DNA from: an uncultured Collinsella sp.
GTDB lineage: Bacteria; Actinomycetota; Coriobacteriia; Coriobacteriales; Coriobacteriaceae
Length of the DNA: 64,000 nucleotides
Assembly (NCBI GenBank): GCA_937982065.1
Contig: CALJMO010000054.1
Span: 47,000-110,999 of the forward strand
Direction: 5' to 3'
Shown here: positions 22,459-30,820 of the stretch, piece by piece
How the letters are laid out: each line of letters starts with the position of its first letter
Numbering within the stretch: the stretch's first letter is position 1
Made by a program: the position numbers and the translations under genes
The notes under the pieces: generated by a model
Databases searched by the model: none
The model's input: the letters and a program-made list of their open reading frames with translations, nothing else
Told to the model about the DNA's origin: nothing

Positions 22459-22589
22459 GGGCCCGTGCTGGACTTAGTTTTCAGAACATTCCGCAGACCA
22501 GGAAACCCCCTTATCCGCGGCTCCGAAGGAGCACGATAAGGGGTTTCCATAGTCGAGGACGTTCTGAAAACTAAGTCCAGCGCGGGCCC
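22459..22589 (-). repeat. Long hairpin element C (inverse orientation of A)
   Basis: A 29-bp outer stem with one mismatch (22459-22487 with 22561-22589) encloses a 13/12-nt internal loop (ATTCCGCAGACCA at 22488-22500; ATAGTCGAGGAC at 22549-22560). An inner stem GGAAACCCC(C)TTATC/GATAAGGGGTTTCC and a GCTCC-gaa-GGAGC tip follow. Read on the minus strand, the loop gives GTCCTCG and CTGCGGAAT, exactly as in element A. It ends 17 nt from the oppF stop codon. Confidence 0.85.
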
Positions 22590-22605
22590 GGACGATAACA
22601 ACCGG

Positions 22606-23634
22606 CTACAGGTCGATGTGCGATTCCTTGATCGGGAACGGCTCCGCGAAGTGGCACGCGCAGCAGTGACCCGGTGCGACTTCCTTAAACTCGGGAAGCT
22701 TCTCAGAGCAGATGCCCTGCGCGATCGGGCAGCGAGTGTGGAAACGGCAGCCGGTCGGCGGATCCAGCGGTGACGGCGGATCGCCGGCGAGGATGATGCG
22801 CTTACGGGTCTTCTGGATATCCGGATCGGGAACCGGCACGGCAGACAGCAGCGACTGCGTGTACGGATGGTGAGGCTCGCTATAGAGCGTCTTCCAGTCC
22901 GAAACCTCGACCATCTTACCCAGATACATAACGGCAACGCGATCGGAAATGTGCTGCACGACGGACAGGTCGTGAGCGATAAACAGATACGCAGTACCGA
23001 ACTTGTCCTGCAGTTCCTTGAGCAGGTTCAGAACCTGGGCCTGAATGGACACATCCAGAGCGGAAACCGGCTCGTCGCAGATAATCAGCTTAGGCTTCAG
23101 CGCAAATGCACGGGCAATGCCGACACGCTGACGCTGACCGCCGGAGAACTCATGAGGATAGCGGTTAATGTGCTCGGGGTTCAGTCCGACAACGTCGAGA
23201 AGCTCGCGGACGCGCTCAATGCGCTCCTCCTTGGTGCCCACGCCGTGAATGGTCATGGGCTCGGAGACGATCTCGCCGATGGTCATGCGGGGATTCAGCG
23301 AAGCATAGGGATCCTGGAAGATAAACTGCATCTCGCGACGCATGTCCTTGATCTCATGCTTGCTCATCTCGGCAACATCTTTACCCTGGAAGAACACTTT
23401 GCCTGCCGTCGGCTTGGTCAGGCGCATGATGGTACGGCCCGTGGTGGACTTACCGCAACCAGACTCGCCGACCAGGCCAAAGGTCTCCCCCGGATAAATC
23501 TCGAACGAAATGTCATTCACAGCAGAGACAACACGCTTGGAGAAGCGCTTGGCGAACATGCCGGACTCAGCGGGGAACTCCTTAGAGAGGTGCTCGACCT
23601 TCAGCAGCGGAGTACGCTCGTTGGTATCTGCCAT
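22606..23634 (-). CDS. oppF: Oligopeptide ABC transporter ATP-binding protein OppF
   Basis: 342 residues. Walker A GESGCGKSTTGR, signature FSGGQRQRVGIARA, Walker B LIICDEPVSALD, and the H-loop IAHDLSV, followed by the Opp-type C-terminal extension with Cys residues (CRFHTRCPIAQGICSE). Its ATG overlaps the oppD stop by one base (TAATG). It powers peptide import together with OppD. Last gene of the five-gene operon; element C follows. Confidence 0.95.
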   Translation of the reverse strand: MADTNERTPLLKVEHLSKEFPAESGMFAKRFSKRVVSAVNDISFEIYPGETFGLVGESGCGKSTTGRTIMRLTKPTAGKVFFQGKDVAEMSKHEIKDMRREMQFIFQDPYASLNPRMTIGEIVSEPMTIHGVGTKEERIERVRELLDVVGLNPEHINRYPHEFSGGQRQRVGIARAFALKPKLIICDEPVSALDVSIQAQVLNLLKELQDKFGTAYLFIAHDLSVVQHISDRVAVMYLGKMVEVSDWKTLYSEPHHPYTQSLLSAVPVPDPDIQKTRKRIILAGDPPSPLDPPTGCRFHTRCPIAQGICSEKLPEFKEVAPGHCCACHFAEPFPIKESHIDL

Positions 23635-24725
23635 TACGCCTCGCCTCCCTTCTTGGAATCCTTGCGCGTACGGGACGTCTCAGGAGCGTTCTTGAGGAAC
23701 TCGGGGTCACCGGAGTAGTGGCACGCAGAGTAATGACCAGACTCGGTGACAACGCGCTCGGGGCGCTGCTTGCGGCACTTGTCCGTCGCATAGGGACAAC
23801 GAGGCGAGAACACGCAGCCCTCAGGCAGGTTCATGAGCGAAGGCGGGTTGCCGTGAATCGGCGTAAGCGGCTTCTTCTCTTCGATGGCCTGCTCCGGGAT
23901 GGAGCGGATAAGGCCCCAGGTGTAGGGGTGGCGACTCTCGTAGAAGATTTCCTCAGCAGTACCGAACTCGACGGGACGGCCGGCGTACATAACCATGATC
24001 TTATCGGCCATATCGGCAACGACGCCCAGGTCATGGGTAATCATGATGATGGCGTTGCCGTTCTTCTCCTGCATTTCCTGCATGAGCTCGATAATCTGAG
24101 CCTGAATGGTAACGTCCAGAGCCGTCGTGGGCTCGTCGGCAATCAGGATATCGGGATCGCAGGCAAGAGCCATAGCGATCATGACACGCTGACGCATACC
24201 GCCGGAGAACTGGTGCGGATACTCATTGACGCGCTTCTCGGGCTCGGGGATACCCACGAGGTCCAAAAGCTCGGTAGCGCGCTTGAGCGCCTCCTGCTTG
24301 GAGTAGCCACGGTGCAGACGAAGGCCCTCGCCCACCTGCTTGCCGATCTTATAGACCGGGTTCAAGGAGGTCATAGGATCCTGGAAGATCATCGCGATGT
24401 CGTTTCCGCGAATGTGCTGCATCTCTTCCTCGGTCATCTCGAGGATAGAACGACCGCGATAGCGAACGTCGCCGCCCTCGATCTTTCCCGGAGGCATCGA
24501 GATGAGGCCCATGATGGTCATGGCGGTCACGGACTTACCGGAGCCGGACTCACCGACGACACCCAGGGTCTCGCCGCGATCGAGCGTGTAGGACACACCG
24601 TCGACAGCGCGAACGACACCATCCTCGGTATGGAAATACATCTTAAGGTCATCGACCTCGAGCAGATGCTGGCCCTCGGGAACCGGCTGGTCCTTCAGGT
24701 CCACATAGTTCTTGTTCTTCTTCAT
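23634..24725 (-). CDS. oppD: Oligopeptide ABC transporter ATP-binding protein OppD
   Basis: 363 residues. Walker A GESGSGKSVTAM, signature FSGGMRQRVMIAMALA, Walker B ILIADEPTTALD, H-loop MITHDLGV. The C-terminal Cys-rich Opp extension (GCVFSPRCPYATDKCRKQRPE) is present. It starts 2 nt after the oppC stop, so the operon is tightly coupled. Confidence 0.95.
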   Translation of the reverse strand: MKKNKNYVDLKDQPVPEGQHLLEVDDLKMYFHTEDGVVRAVDGVSYTLDRGETLGVVGESGSGKSVTAMTIMGLISMPPGKIEGGDVRYRGRSILEMTEEEMQHIRGNDIAMIFQDPMTSLNPVYKIGKQVGEGLRLHRGYSKQEALKRATELLDLVGIPEPEKRVNEYPHQFSGGMRQRVMIAMALACDPDILIADEPTTALDVTIQAQIIELMQEMQEKNGNAIIMITHDLGVVADMADKIMVMYAGRPVEFGTAEEIFYESRHPYTWGLIRSIPEQAIEEKKPLTPIHGNPPSLMNLPEGCVFSPRCPYATDKCRKQRPERVVTESGHYSACHYSGDPEFLKNAPETSRTRKDSKKGGEA

Positions 24726-24727
24726 CC

Positions 24728-25663
24728 TTATGCGTCCTTCATCTTGACGTCGAGGGCGTCGCGCAGACCGTCACCCAGCAGAGTGAAGGCGAGCACCGTC
24801 GAGAGAATTGCCAGACCGGGCATGATCATCATCCAGGGAGCAGTCAGAAGATACTGCTGACCGTCCTGAATCATGGAGCCCCACGAAGGCGTAGGCGGAA
24901 TAACGCCCATGCCGAGGAAGGACAGAGCGGACTCGGTCAGGATGGCGCCACCAATGTTCATGGTCGCGTAGACCACGATGGAGGCGACGGAGTTCGGGAA
25001 GATGTGACGCACGACGATACGAGCGTCAGATGCACCCATCGCTCGCGCAGCGTCAACATAGTCGTTTTCCTTGACCGTCAAGATTGCAGAGCGAAAGACG
25101 CGCGCAATCGAAGGCCAGCCGAGAATACCGATGGCGATAAAGACGTTCTGAAGACCACGGCCGATAACGGCGATCATGGCGACGACGAACAACACGTACG
25201 GGAACGCCAGGAAAATATCCGCACAGCGCATGATGATCGTATCCCAGATGCCGCCGTAGAAACCGGCCAGAGCACCCATAACCAGACCGATCACCGTGGA
25301 GATCGCAGTGGCCATAATACCGACGGAAAGCGAAACACGTGCACCGTAGATAACGCGGACGAGAATGTCACGACCAAGGGCGTCGGTGCCAAACGGGTGC
25401 TCGGCACACGGAGCCAGCAGCGACGTCTCGGCCATGGTGGTCGAGTCGGAAGCCGTCGGCGAACCGAGCCAGGGCTTAGCCCACAGATCTGCGGTCAGGG
25501 CAACCACAACGACGATGATGATCCAGCAGACACCGATAACGGCGAGCTTGTTCTTGCGAAGACGCTTAAAAGCGTCGCCCCACAGCGTGCGGGACTTGGC
25601 GGGAGCAGAGGCGGCCTTGGTGGCGGTAGCCTGCTCCTGAGACTGAGAATCAGTTTCCTGCAT
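24728..25663 (-). CDS. oppC: Oligopeptide ABC transporter permease OppC
   Basis: 311 residues. A cytoplasmic N-terminal tail (~30 residues, Gln/Ala/Ser-rich), then the first membrane helix (LAVIGVCWIIIVVVVAL), a large external loop, and the binding-protein-dependent transport inner-membrane domain with about five more helices. The EAA-like coupling loop is AARAMGASDARIVVRHIFPNS. Partner of OppB. Confidence 0.94.
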   Translation of the reverse strand: MQETDSQSQEQATATKAASAPAKSRTLWGDAFKRLRKNKLAVIGVCWIIIVVVVALTADLWAKPWLGSPTASDSTTMAETSLLAPCAEHPFGTDALGRDILVRVIYGARVSLSVGIMATAISTVIGLVMGALAGFYGGIWDTIIMRCADIFLAFPYVLFVVAMIAVIGRGLQNVFIAIGILGWPSIARVFRSAILTVKENDYVDAARAMGASDARIVVRHIFPNSVASIVVYATMNIGGAILTESALSFLGMGVIPPTPSWGSMIQDGQQYLLTAPWMMIMPGLAILSTVLAFTLLGDGLRDALDVKMKDA

Positions 25664-25677
25664 GAGACGTACCTCCC

Positions 25678-26715
25678 TTAGGCCTTATCCGACGGACCGC
25701 CAAGGCGGATGCGCGGGTCGAGGAATGCATAGCTAATGTCGACGAGCAGGTTGATCACCATGACGACGACGACGATGAGCGTAACGCCGCCCATAACGAT
25801 GGGCCAGTCACGCATGCTAATGGCGCGATAGACCTCATAGCCGATACCGGGCCAGTTAAAGACCGTCTCGGTCAGGATGGCGCCCGAAAGCATGCCACCA
25901 AAGTCGACACCAATATAGGTAACGACGGGGATGAGTGCATTCTTAAGCGCATGCTTGACGATGATCGCGCGATTGGAGAGACCCTTGGCCTTTGCCGTAC
26001 GGATGTAATCCTGGTTCATGACGTCAAGCAGCTGCGAGCGCATAATGCGGGCGGCATAAGCGGTCGAAACCGAAGCCAGCGTAATGGTCGGAAGCACATA
26101 GTGCATCCAATCCTGATACTGAGAGCTGGAACCGCCGGCACCCGAGATCGGCATGGAGATTGCACCGCCCGTAGCGTCCTTGAGGATGACGCCAAAGAAC
26201 AGCTGCAGCAACATACCGAGCCAGAAGGCCGGGACCGCAACGAGGATCGACGTGGTGAGCGTTACCAAAATATCCCAGAAGGAATAACGCTTTACCGCCG
26301 AAATGATACCCGCACCGATACCCATAATTGCCTCGAGCACGATGGCGCACGCGGCAAGTTTGACCGTATACGGATACTTCTGGGCAAAAATTTCCGTAAC
26401 CGGCAGCTTGCGCTGATACGAATTGCCCAGATCGCCATGAAGCAGGCCGTTCATGTAATACAAGTAACGGTCCACGAGCGACGTTTGAACGGGGTCGCCG
26501 TTCTCGTCAAGGATCGCGTTGCCGTCCTCGTCCGACTGGACCAGGTGATAGCGGACGCGAAGCTGAAGCTCCACCTCGGGGGACAGAGCCTTGTCTCCAC
26601 CGATCAGCTTGATCGGATCTCCCGGCACGATATTCTGAAGGGCGAACAGAATCAGCGTAACGCCCAAAAATACCGGGATGAACTGAAGCACACGTTTAAC
26701 GATGTACTTACCCAT
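25678..26715 (-). CDS. oppB: Oligopeptide ABC transporter permease OppB
   Basis: 345 residues. Starts MGKYIVKRVLQFIPVFLGVTLILFALQNIVPGDPI, typical of OppB/DppB, with six membrane helices and an EAA-like loop TAKAKGLSNRAIIVKHALKNALIP. It is longer than average because of an external loop after helix 1 (residues ~40-100). It is separated from oppA by 156 bp containing a hairpin that probably lowers expression relative to oppA. Confidence 0.94.
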   Translation of the reverse strand: MGKYIVKRVLQFIPVFLGVTLILFALQNIVPGDPIKLIGGDKALSPEVELQLRVRYHLVQSDEDGNAILDENGDPVQTSLVDRYLYYMNGLLHGDLGNSYQRKLPVTEIFAQKYPYTVKLAACAIVLEAIMGIGAGIISAVKRYSFWDILVTLTTSILVAVPAFWLGMLLQLFFGVILKDATGGAISMPISGAGGSSSQYQDWMHYVLPTITLASVSTAYAARIMRSQLLDVMNQDYIRTAKAKGLSNRAIIVKHALKNALIPVVTYIGVDFGGMLSGAILTETVFNWPGIGYEVYRAISMRDWPIVMGGVTLIVVVVMVINLLVDISYAFLDPRIRLGGPSDKA

Positions 26716-26746
26716 ACCACTCCCCTATCTAGGGATTAACCTAAAT

Positions 26747-26774
26747 GGGATGCCGATCGCCAGACCGGCATCCC
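26747..26774 (-). promoter_or_regulatory. Attenuating hairpin between oppA and oppB
   Basis: A 9-bp perfect stem (GGGATGCCG, 26747-26755, with CGGCATCCC, 26766-26774). The minus-strand tail ATTTAGG is weakly U-rich, so read-through is likely. This fits a high-oppA, low-permease expression ratio. Confidence 0.65.
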
Positions 26775-26871
26775 AAAATTACCATCAGCCAGTTTACCCC
26801 AGGTTAGGGAGAACTGTATGTTTCCCATGAGGTCTACGTAAATACTTGACCCTCACGGAAGCTGCAAACTC

Positions 26872-28548
26872 TTAGGCGAGCTCAGCGGTACCCAGCTCAG
26901 CGTGCTTCTGCGGATCGACATAGAGGTGCTTGATGCGATCGGAGCCGACGATGGTGTGCGTGTAGAACATCACCGGGATGACCGGGCAGTCGGCAGCGAC
27001 CATAGCGTCGGCCTCCTGCATCTTAGCAACGCGCTCTTCGTCGTCAACCGTGGTGCGAGCCTCGTTGACCTTGGCGTCGAACTCGGGGTTGTTGTAACCG
27101 GAGCGGTTGTCGCCACCGAGGGAGTCGGAGTGGAACAGCGGATACAGGAAGTTGTCCATAATCGGGTAGTCGGCAATCCAACCCAGACGACCGAACTGAT
27201 AGTTAAAGTTCTGGTACTGCTCGAGCAAGGCAGACCACTCAGGGGTATCGGAGACAGCGGTAACGCCAACCTTGGCGAGGTCACCGATGATGGACTCCAT
27301 GATCTCCTTGTGGCCACCATCCTGGTTGTAGGAAAGGGTCACGTTAATGCCACGATCGCCGTTAGCGCCAGCGGGAGCAACCTTGTCCAGGTACTCGTTA
27401 GCCTTGTCGACGTCGTAGGCGCAGAACTCCCATGCGCCCTCCTTGTAGCCATCGATGCCCGGAGGAACAATGCCGTCGGCGGGGGTACGGGTACCCTTGA
27501 AGATAGTCTTGCAGATGGCCTCACGGTTGATGGCCAGGGAGATACCCCTGCGCAGGTCGGCGTTGTTGAACGGCTCGGCCGTGTTGTTGCAGGTCAGGTA
27601 GTAGGTGGAAGGCTCGGAGCCGAGCAGCATGCGCTCGCCGTCACCCATGGTGTAGCCGTCCTTGGACACGCCGCGATCCTTCTTGGCGGCGTCGATCTGA
27701 GCAACGGGAACGTCGCAGACATCGAGGTTACCGGCCTGGAACTCCTTGTAAGCGGTCTCCATGTCCTTGATGACCTGGAAGTGGATGCCATCGATCTTGG
27801 CCTTGTCGCCATAGTAATCGTCGAACTTCTTGAGGTTGATCTCCTGACCATCCTCCCACTTGCCGTCCATCATGAACGGGCCGTTACCGACCGGTGCAAG
27901 GTAGAAGCTCTTGGCATCGGACTCGGCGCACTCGGGAACCGGGGCCAGAGCCGGGTGAGAGGCGACGAAGGGGAAGTCGGCGTAAGCGGAAGACAGCTTG
28001 ACGACGAGGGTCTCATCGTCGGGGCACGTAACGCCGCTGAGCTCGGTAGCGTTACCGGCAAGCAGGTCGTCATATCCCTCGACCATGGAAAGGTGATAGG
28101 AGACCTCGGAAGGGCCGTACTCGGTAGCAATGGCCGACTTGGTGTTGACCAGACGCTCCCAACCGAGCTTGAAGGACTTGGAGGTAACGTCGTCACCGTT
28201 GTGGAACTTGGCCTTCTTGATCTTGAAGGTAAACTCGGTGGCGTCGTCGTTGGACTCAAAGGACTCGCAAGCCAGCGGAACGATCTCGCCCTTCTCGGCG
28301 TCGTAAGAGGTCAGAGCGTCAAAGAGCTGATACTCGACCTGAGTGCCCTGGTCCTCCTGGACGTTGTAGGGGTCGATGCAGACCGGGTTGTTGATGTAGA
28401 AGTTCAGCGTCGAACCGGACTCAGAACCGGAAGCGTCGCCGCCCTTCTTGCCGCATGCGGCAAGAAAAGCCATGGAGCTCGCAGCAAGGGTACCGCCAAC
28501 GAAGGCGCGACGACCCATAACGGGCTGGTGGAACATAGAATCAGCCAT
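26872..28548 (-). CDS. oppA: Oligopeptide-binding lipoprotein OppA
   Basis: 558 residues from ATG 28548 (AAGGAGG 5 nt upstream; the frame extends further but without a site). It begins MADSMFHQPVMGRRAFVGGTLAASSMAFLAAC: a twin-arginine-like signal ending in a lipobox, so it is probably exported folded and lipid-anchored. The rest is a family-5 extracellular solute-binding protein (VQYLFDALTSYDAEKGE..., TFKIKKAKFHNGDDVTSKSFKLGWERL). It captures peptides for OppBCDF. First gene of the operon. Confidence 0.94.
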   Translation of the reverse strand: MADSMFHQPVMGRRAFVGGTLAASSMAFLAACGKKGGDASGSESGSTLNFYINNPVCIDPYNVQEDQGTQVEYQLFDALTSYDAEKGEIVPLACESFESNDDATEFTFKIKKAKFHNGDDVTSKSFKLGWERLVNTKSAIATEYGPSEVSYHLSMVEGYDDLLAGNATELSGVTCPDDETLVVKLSSAYADFPFVASHPALAPVPECAESDAKSFYLAPVGNGPFMMDGKWEDGQEINLKKFDDYYGDKAKIDGIHFQVIKDMETAYKEFQAGNLDVCDVPVAQIDAAKKDRGVSKDGYTMGDGERMLLGSEPSTYYLTCNNTAEPFNNADLRRGISLAINREAICKTIFKGTRTPADGIVPPGIDGYKEGAWEFCAYDVDKANEYLDKVAPAGANGDRGINVTLSYNQDGGHKEIMESIIGDLAKVGVTAVSDTPEWSALLEQYQNFNYQFGRLGWIADYPIMDNFLYPLFHSDSLGGDNRSGYNNPEFDAKVNEARTTVDDEERVAKMQEADAMVAADCPVIPVMFYTHTIVGSDRIKHLYVDPQKHAELGTAELA

Positions 28549-28789
28549 GCCATCCTCCTTATGAGATAGGACAAAGAAATGTTCAGTCGGACACATGTCG
28601 AGACAATCCGATCCGAACCATTAAAACGCCGCCCGTTGCTATGGCTGGTTATGCACAACGGACCAACGTTTCGCAATACAGTAGCGCATTTTATGCACGA
28701 TTTGGGGCTAATTCCGGTCAACGGTCAAGAATTTCTTTAGTTGGGCGAAGTATGTGGGGATATTTTGACTCTGTTACAAATATGTAAAC

Positions 28790-28816
28790 AAAAAGGGTCC
28801 CGCACCTGCGAGACCC
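28790..28816 (-). terminator. Terminator of secG / glycolytic operon
   Basis: Stem GGGTC-CGC...GCG-GACCC (28795-28816) followed on the minus strand by TTTTTGTTT, 26 nt past the secG stop codon. Confidence 0.92.
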
Positions 28817-28841
28817 ATTACAAACGTATATACGCCGATGC

Positions 28842-29096
28842 TTAGTAGCCGACGATGCCCTGCGGGAAGAAGAACATGCACATGACGACGCACACGGCAA
28901 AAACAACGGCCATAATTACCGTCAGGCGATCGAGGTTCTGCTCCATGACGCCCGTGGCAGAGCTGGAGTTATACAGCGAGCTAGCGATCATATCCGAAAC
29001 GCCGGTGCCCTTACCGGAATGCATCAGGACGAGAATCGTCAGCGCCACGGCAGAGACAGCCCAAACGACAAACAGAAGAATCTGGAACGGACCCAT
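28842..29096 (-). CDS. secG: Preprotein translocase subunit SecG
   Basis: 84 residues with two membrane helices (LLFVVWAVSAVALTILVLMH and LTVIMAVVFAVCVVMCMFFF), joined by the conserved Gly/Ser loop SGKGTGVSDMIASSL. It joins SecYE in the protein-export channel. AAGGAG precedes the ATG. It closes the gap-pgk-tpi-gpmI gene row, a common position in Gram-positives. Confidence 0.93.
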   Translation of the reverse strand: MGPFQILLFVVWAVSAVALTILVLMHSGKGTGVSDMIASSLYNSSSATGVMEQNLDRLTVIMAVVFAVCVVMCMFFFPQGIVGY

Positions 29097-29200
29097 AGAT
29101 AAGCTCCTTAATAGAACAGTTCAAACTCCAGTACTGTACCACAATCCCCCGCTCTCCCCTACCTGCCACTCAAGGACGGGGTGGAAATGGCAGAAATACC

Positions 29201-29234
29201 AAAAAGGGGGTTGTCCGGTTGTGGACAACCCCCC
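29201..29234 (-). terminator. Terminator of gpmI
   Basis: A perfect 11-bp stem GGGGGTTGTCC/GGACAACCCCC (29206-29233) with a six-base loop and a five-U tail on the minus strand, placed 28 nt after the gpmI stop codon. secG therefore depends on read-through or its own promoter. Confidence 0.93.
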
Positions 29235-29261
29235 TTACTAGAAAACGGTATTTGTTTTCTA

Positions 29262-30815
29262 TTAGGCCTCGGTGGCGAGCACGCGGCCCGTCATCTCGGC
29301 GGAAGGCTCAATACCAGCCATGGTGAGCATGGTCGGAGCGATATCGGAAAGACGGCCGTCCTCGATACCGGTGAGCTTGGCCTTCTCATCAACGATGATG
29401 AACGGCACGCGGTTGGTGGTGTGAGCCGTAAACGGATGCTTGGAACCGTCGGAAGCAACGTCAAACATGTGATCGGCGTTGCCGTGGTCGGCGGTAATCA
29501 GCGCAAAGCCGCCCTTGGCGAGAATCGCCGGGACAACCTTGGACAGGGCATCGTCAACAGCCTCGACGGCCTTAACGGCAGCGTCGAAGACACCGGTGTG
29601 ACCAACCATGTCGCAGTTCGCGAAGTTCACGATGTAGAAATCAGCGCGATCCTCGTTGATGGCGACGACGAGCTTCTCGGTCACCTCGGGAGCGCTCATC
29701 TCGGGCTGCAGATCGTAGGTAGCGACCTTGGGGGAAGCGACGAGCACGCGCTCCTCGCCCTCCTTGGGCTCCTCGATGCCGCCGTTGAGGAAGAACGTCA
29801 CGTGGGCGTACTTCTCGGTCTCGGCGGTGTGCAGCTGCTTCAGGCCATTGGCGGCGATAACGTCGGCCAGGACGTTCTCGGGGAACGTCTTGGGGAAGGC
29901 GACCTCGACGTCAAACGTCGGATCGTACTCGGTCATCGTCACAAAGTGAGAAAGCTTGATCTGCTCGCGCTCAAAGCCGTCGAATTCCTTGTCCGTGAAC
30001 ACGCGGGTCATCTGACGAGCGCGGTCGGGACGGAAGTTGAAGAAGATAGCCGCGTCGCCCTCGTGGATGCCCTCGTTGTGGGCAGCAAAGGGCTCGACGA
30101 ACTCGTCGCCGCGCGGATCCTTCTCGTAGTAGGCCTTGATACCGGCAACGGGGTCGGTATCAGCATCGGACGCGTTGACCATGACGTCGTAGGCGCGCTG
30201 GATGCGCTCCCAACGATTATCGCGGTCCATGGCCCAATAACGGCCCGAGACGGTGGCAACGCGAGCGTCGCAACCGGTCTCCTCGGAGATCTTAGCCAGG
30301 AAGGCGCAGAACTCACTCATGTAACCGGCACCGGACTGCGGGTCAACGTCGCGGCCGTCCATAAAGGCGTGTACGCGAACGGTCTTGACACCGTGCTCGG
30401 CAGCCATCTTGACCAGAGCCTCGACGTGGTTCATGTGGGAGTGAACGCCGCCAGGGCTCATAAGGCCCATGAGGTGAAGAGTCTTGCCGTCAGCCTTGAC
30501 GTCGTCCATAGCCTTGACGAAGACCTCGTTCTTGGCGATGGAGCCATCCTTGATGGCGTTGTTGATGCGCGAAAGCTCCTGGAACACGATGCGGCCGGCA
30601 CCGATGTTGAGGTGGCCCACCTCGGAGTTACCCATCTGGCCATCGGGAAGACCCACGTCCTCGCCCGAAGCGCCGAGCGTGGTGTGGGGGTACTTCTCAT
30701 ACAGGCTGTCAAGGAAGGGCGTCTTGGCAGCAGCGACGGCGTTCTCGCCATCGGCCGGAGCCAGGCCGCAGCCGTCCATGATAATCAGGAGTGCAGGAAG
30801 ATGACGCTGTGCCAT
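29262..30815 (-). CDS. gpmI: 2,3-bisphosphoglycerate-independent phosphoglycerate mutase
   Basis: 517 residues. Alkaline-phosphatase fold with two Mn: IIMDGCGLAPADGENAV (metal Asp), the catalytic Ser in PDGQMGNSEVGHLNIGAGR, VHSHMNHVEAL, FMDGRDVDPQSG, NFRPDRARQM, FANCDMVGHTGV and ITADHGNADHM. It interconverts 3- and 2-phosphoglycerate in glycolysis. It begins 5 nt after the tpiA stop. Confidence 0.97.
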   Translation of the reverse strand: MAQRHLPALLIIMDGCGLAPADGENAVAAAKTPFLDSLYEKYPHTTLGASGEDVGLPDGQMGNSEVGHLNIGAGRIVFQELSRINNAIKDGSIAKNEVFVKAMDDVKADGKTLHLMGLMSPGGVHSHMNHVEALVKMAAEHGVKTVRVHAFMDGRDVDPQSGAGYMSEFCAFLAKISEETGCDARVATVSGRYWAMDRDNRWERIQRAYDVMVNASDADTDPVAGIKAYYEKDPRGDEFVEPFAAHNEGIHEGDAAIFFNFRPDRARQMTRVFTDKEFDGFEREQIKLSHFVTMTEYDPTFDVEVAFPKTFPENVLADVIAANGLKQLHTAETEKYAHVTFFLNGGIEEPKEGEERVLVASPKVATYDLQPEMSAPEVTEKLVVAINEDRADFYIVNFANCDMVGHTGVFDAAVKAVEAVDDALSKVVPAILAKGGFALITADHGNADHMFDVASDGSKHPFTAHTTNRVPFIIVDEKAKLTGIEDGRLSDIAPTMLTMAGIEPSAEMTGRVLATEA

Positions 30816-30820
30816 ATGTC

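Larger units (their letters stand above)
22005..22605. other. 600-bp intergenic region made of serial hairpins
   Basis: Between tRNA-Leu and the end of oppF. Besides the tRNA promoter it holds hairpins in series: element A (22154-22268), GCACATG/CATGTGC (22279-22312), GGCTCGGC/GCCGAGCC (22335-22353), GAGGCCGGAGC/GCTCCGGCCTC (22364-22389), an AGTG-GCGAT/ATCGC-ACT stem (about 22411-22434), and element C (22459-22589). No coding frame is supported. One of the hairpins probably ends the opp transcript. Confidence 0.7.

Noticed and set aside
22154..22589. Long hairpins considered as integron attC sites
   Set aside because: No RYYYAAC/GTTRRRY ends and no gene cassettes or integrase; the conserved bases are in the internal loop instead.
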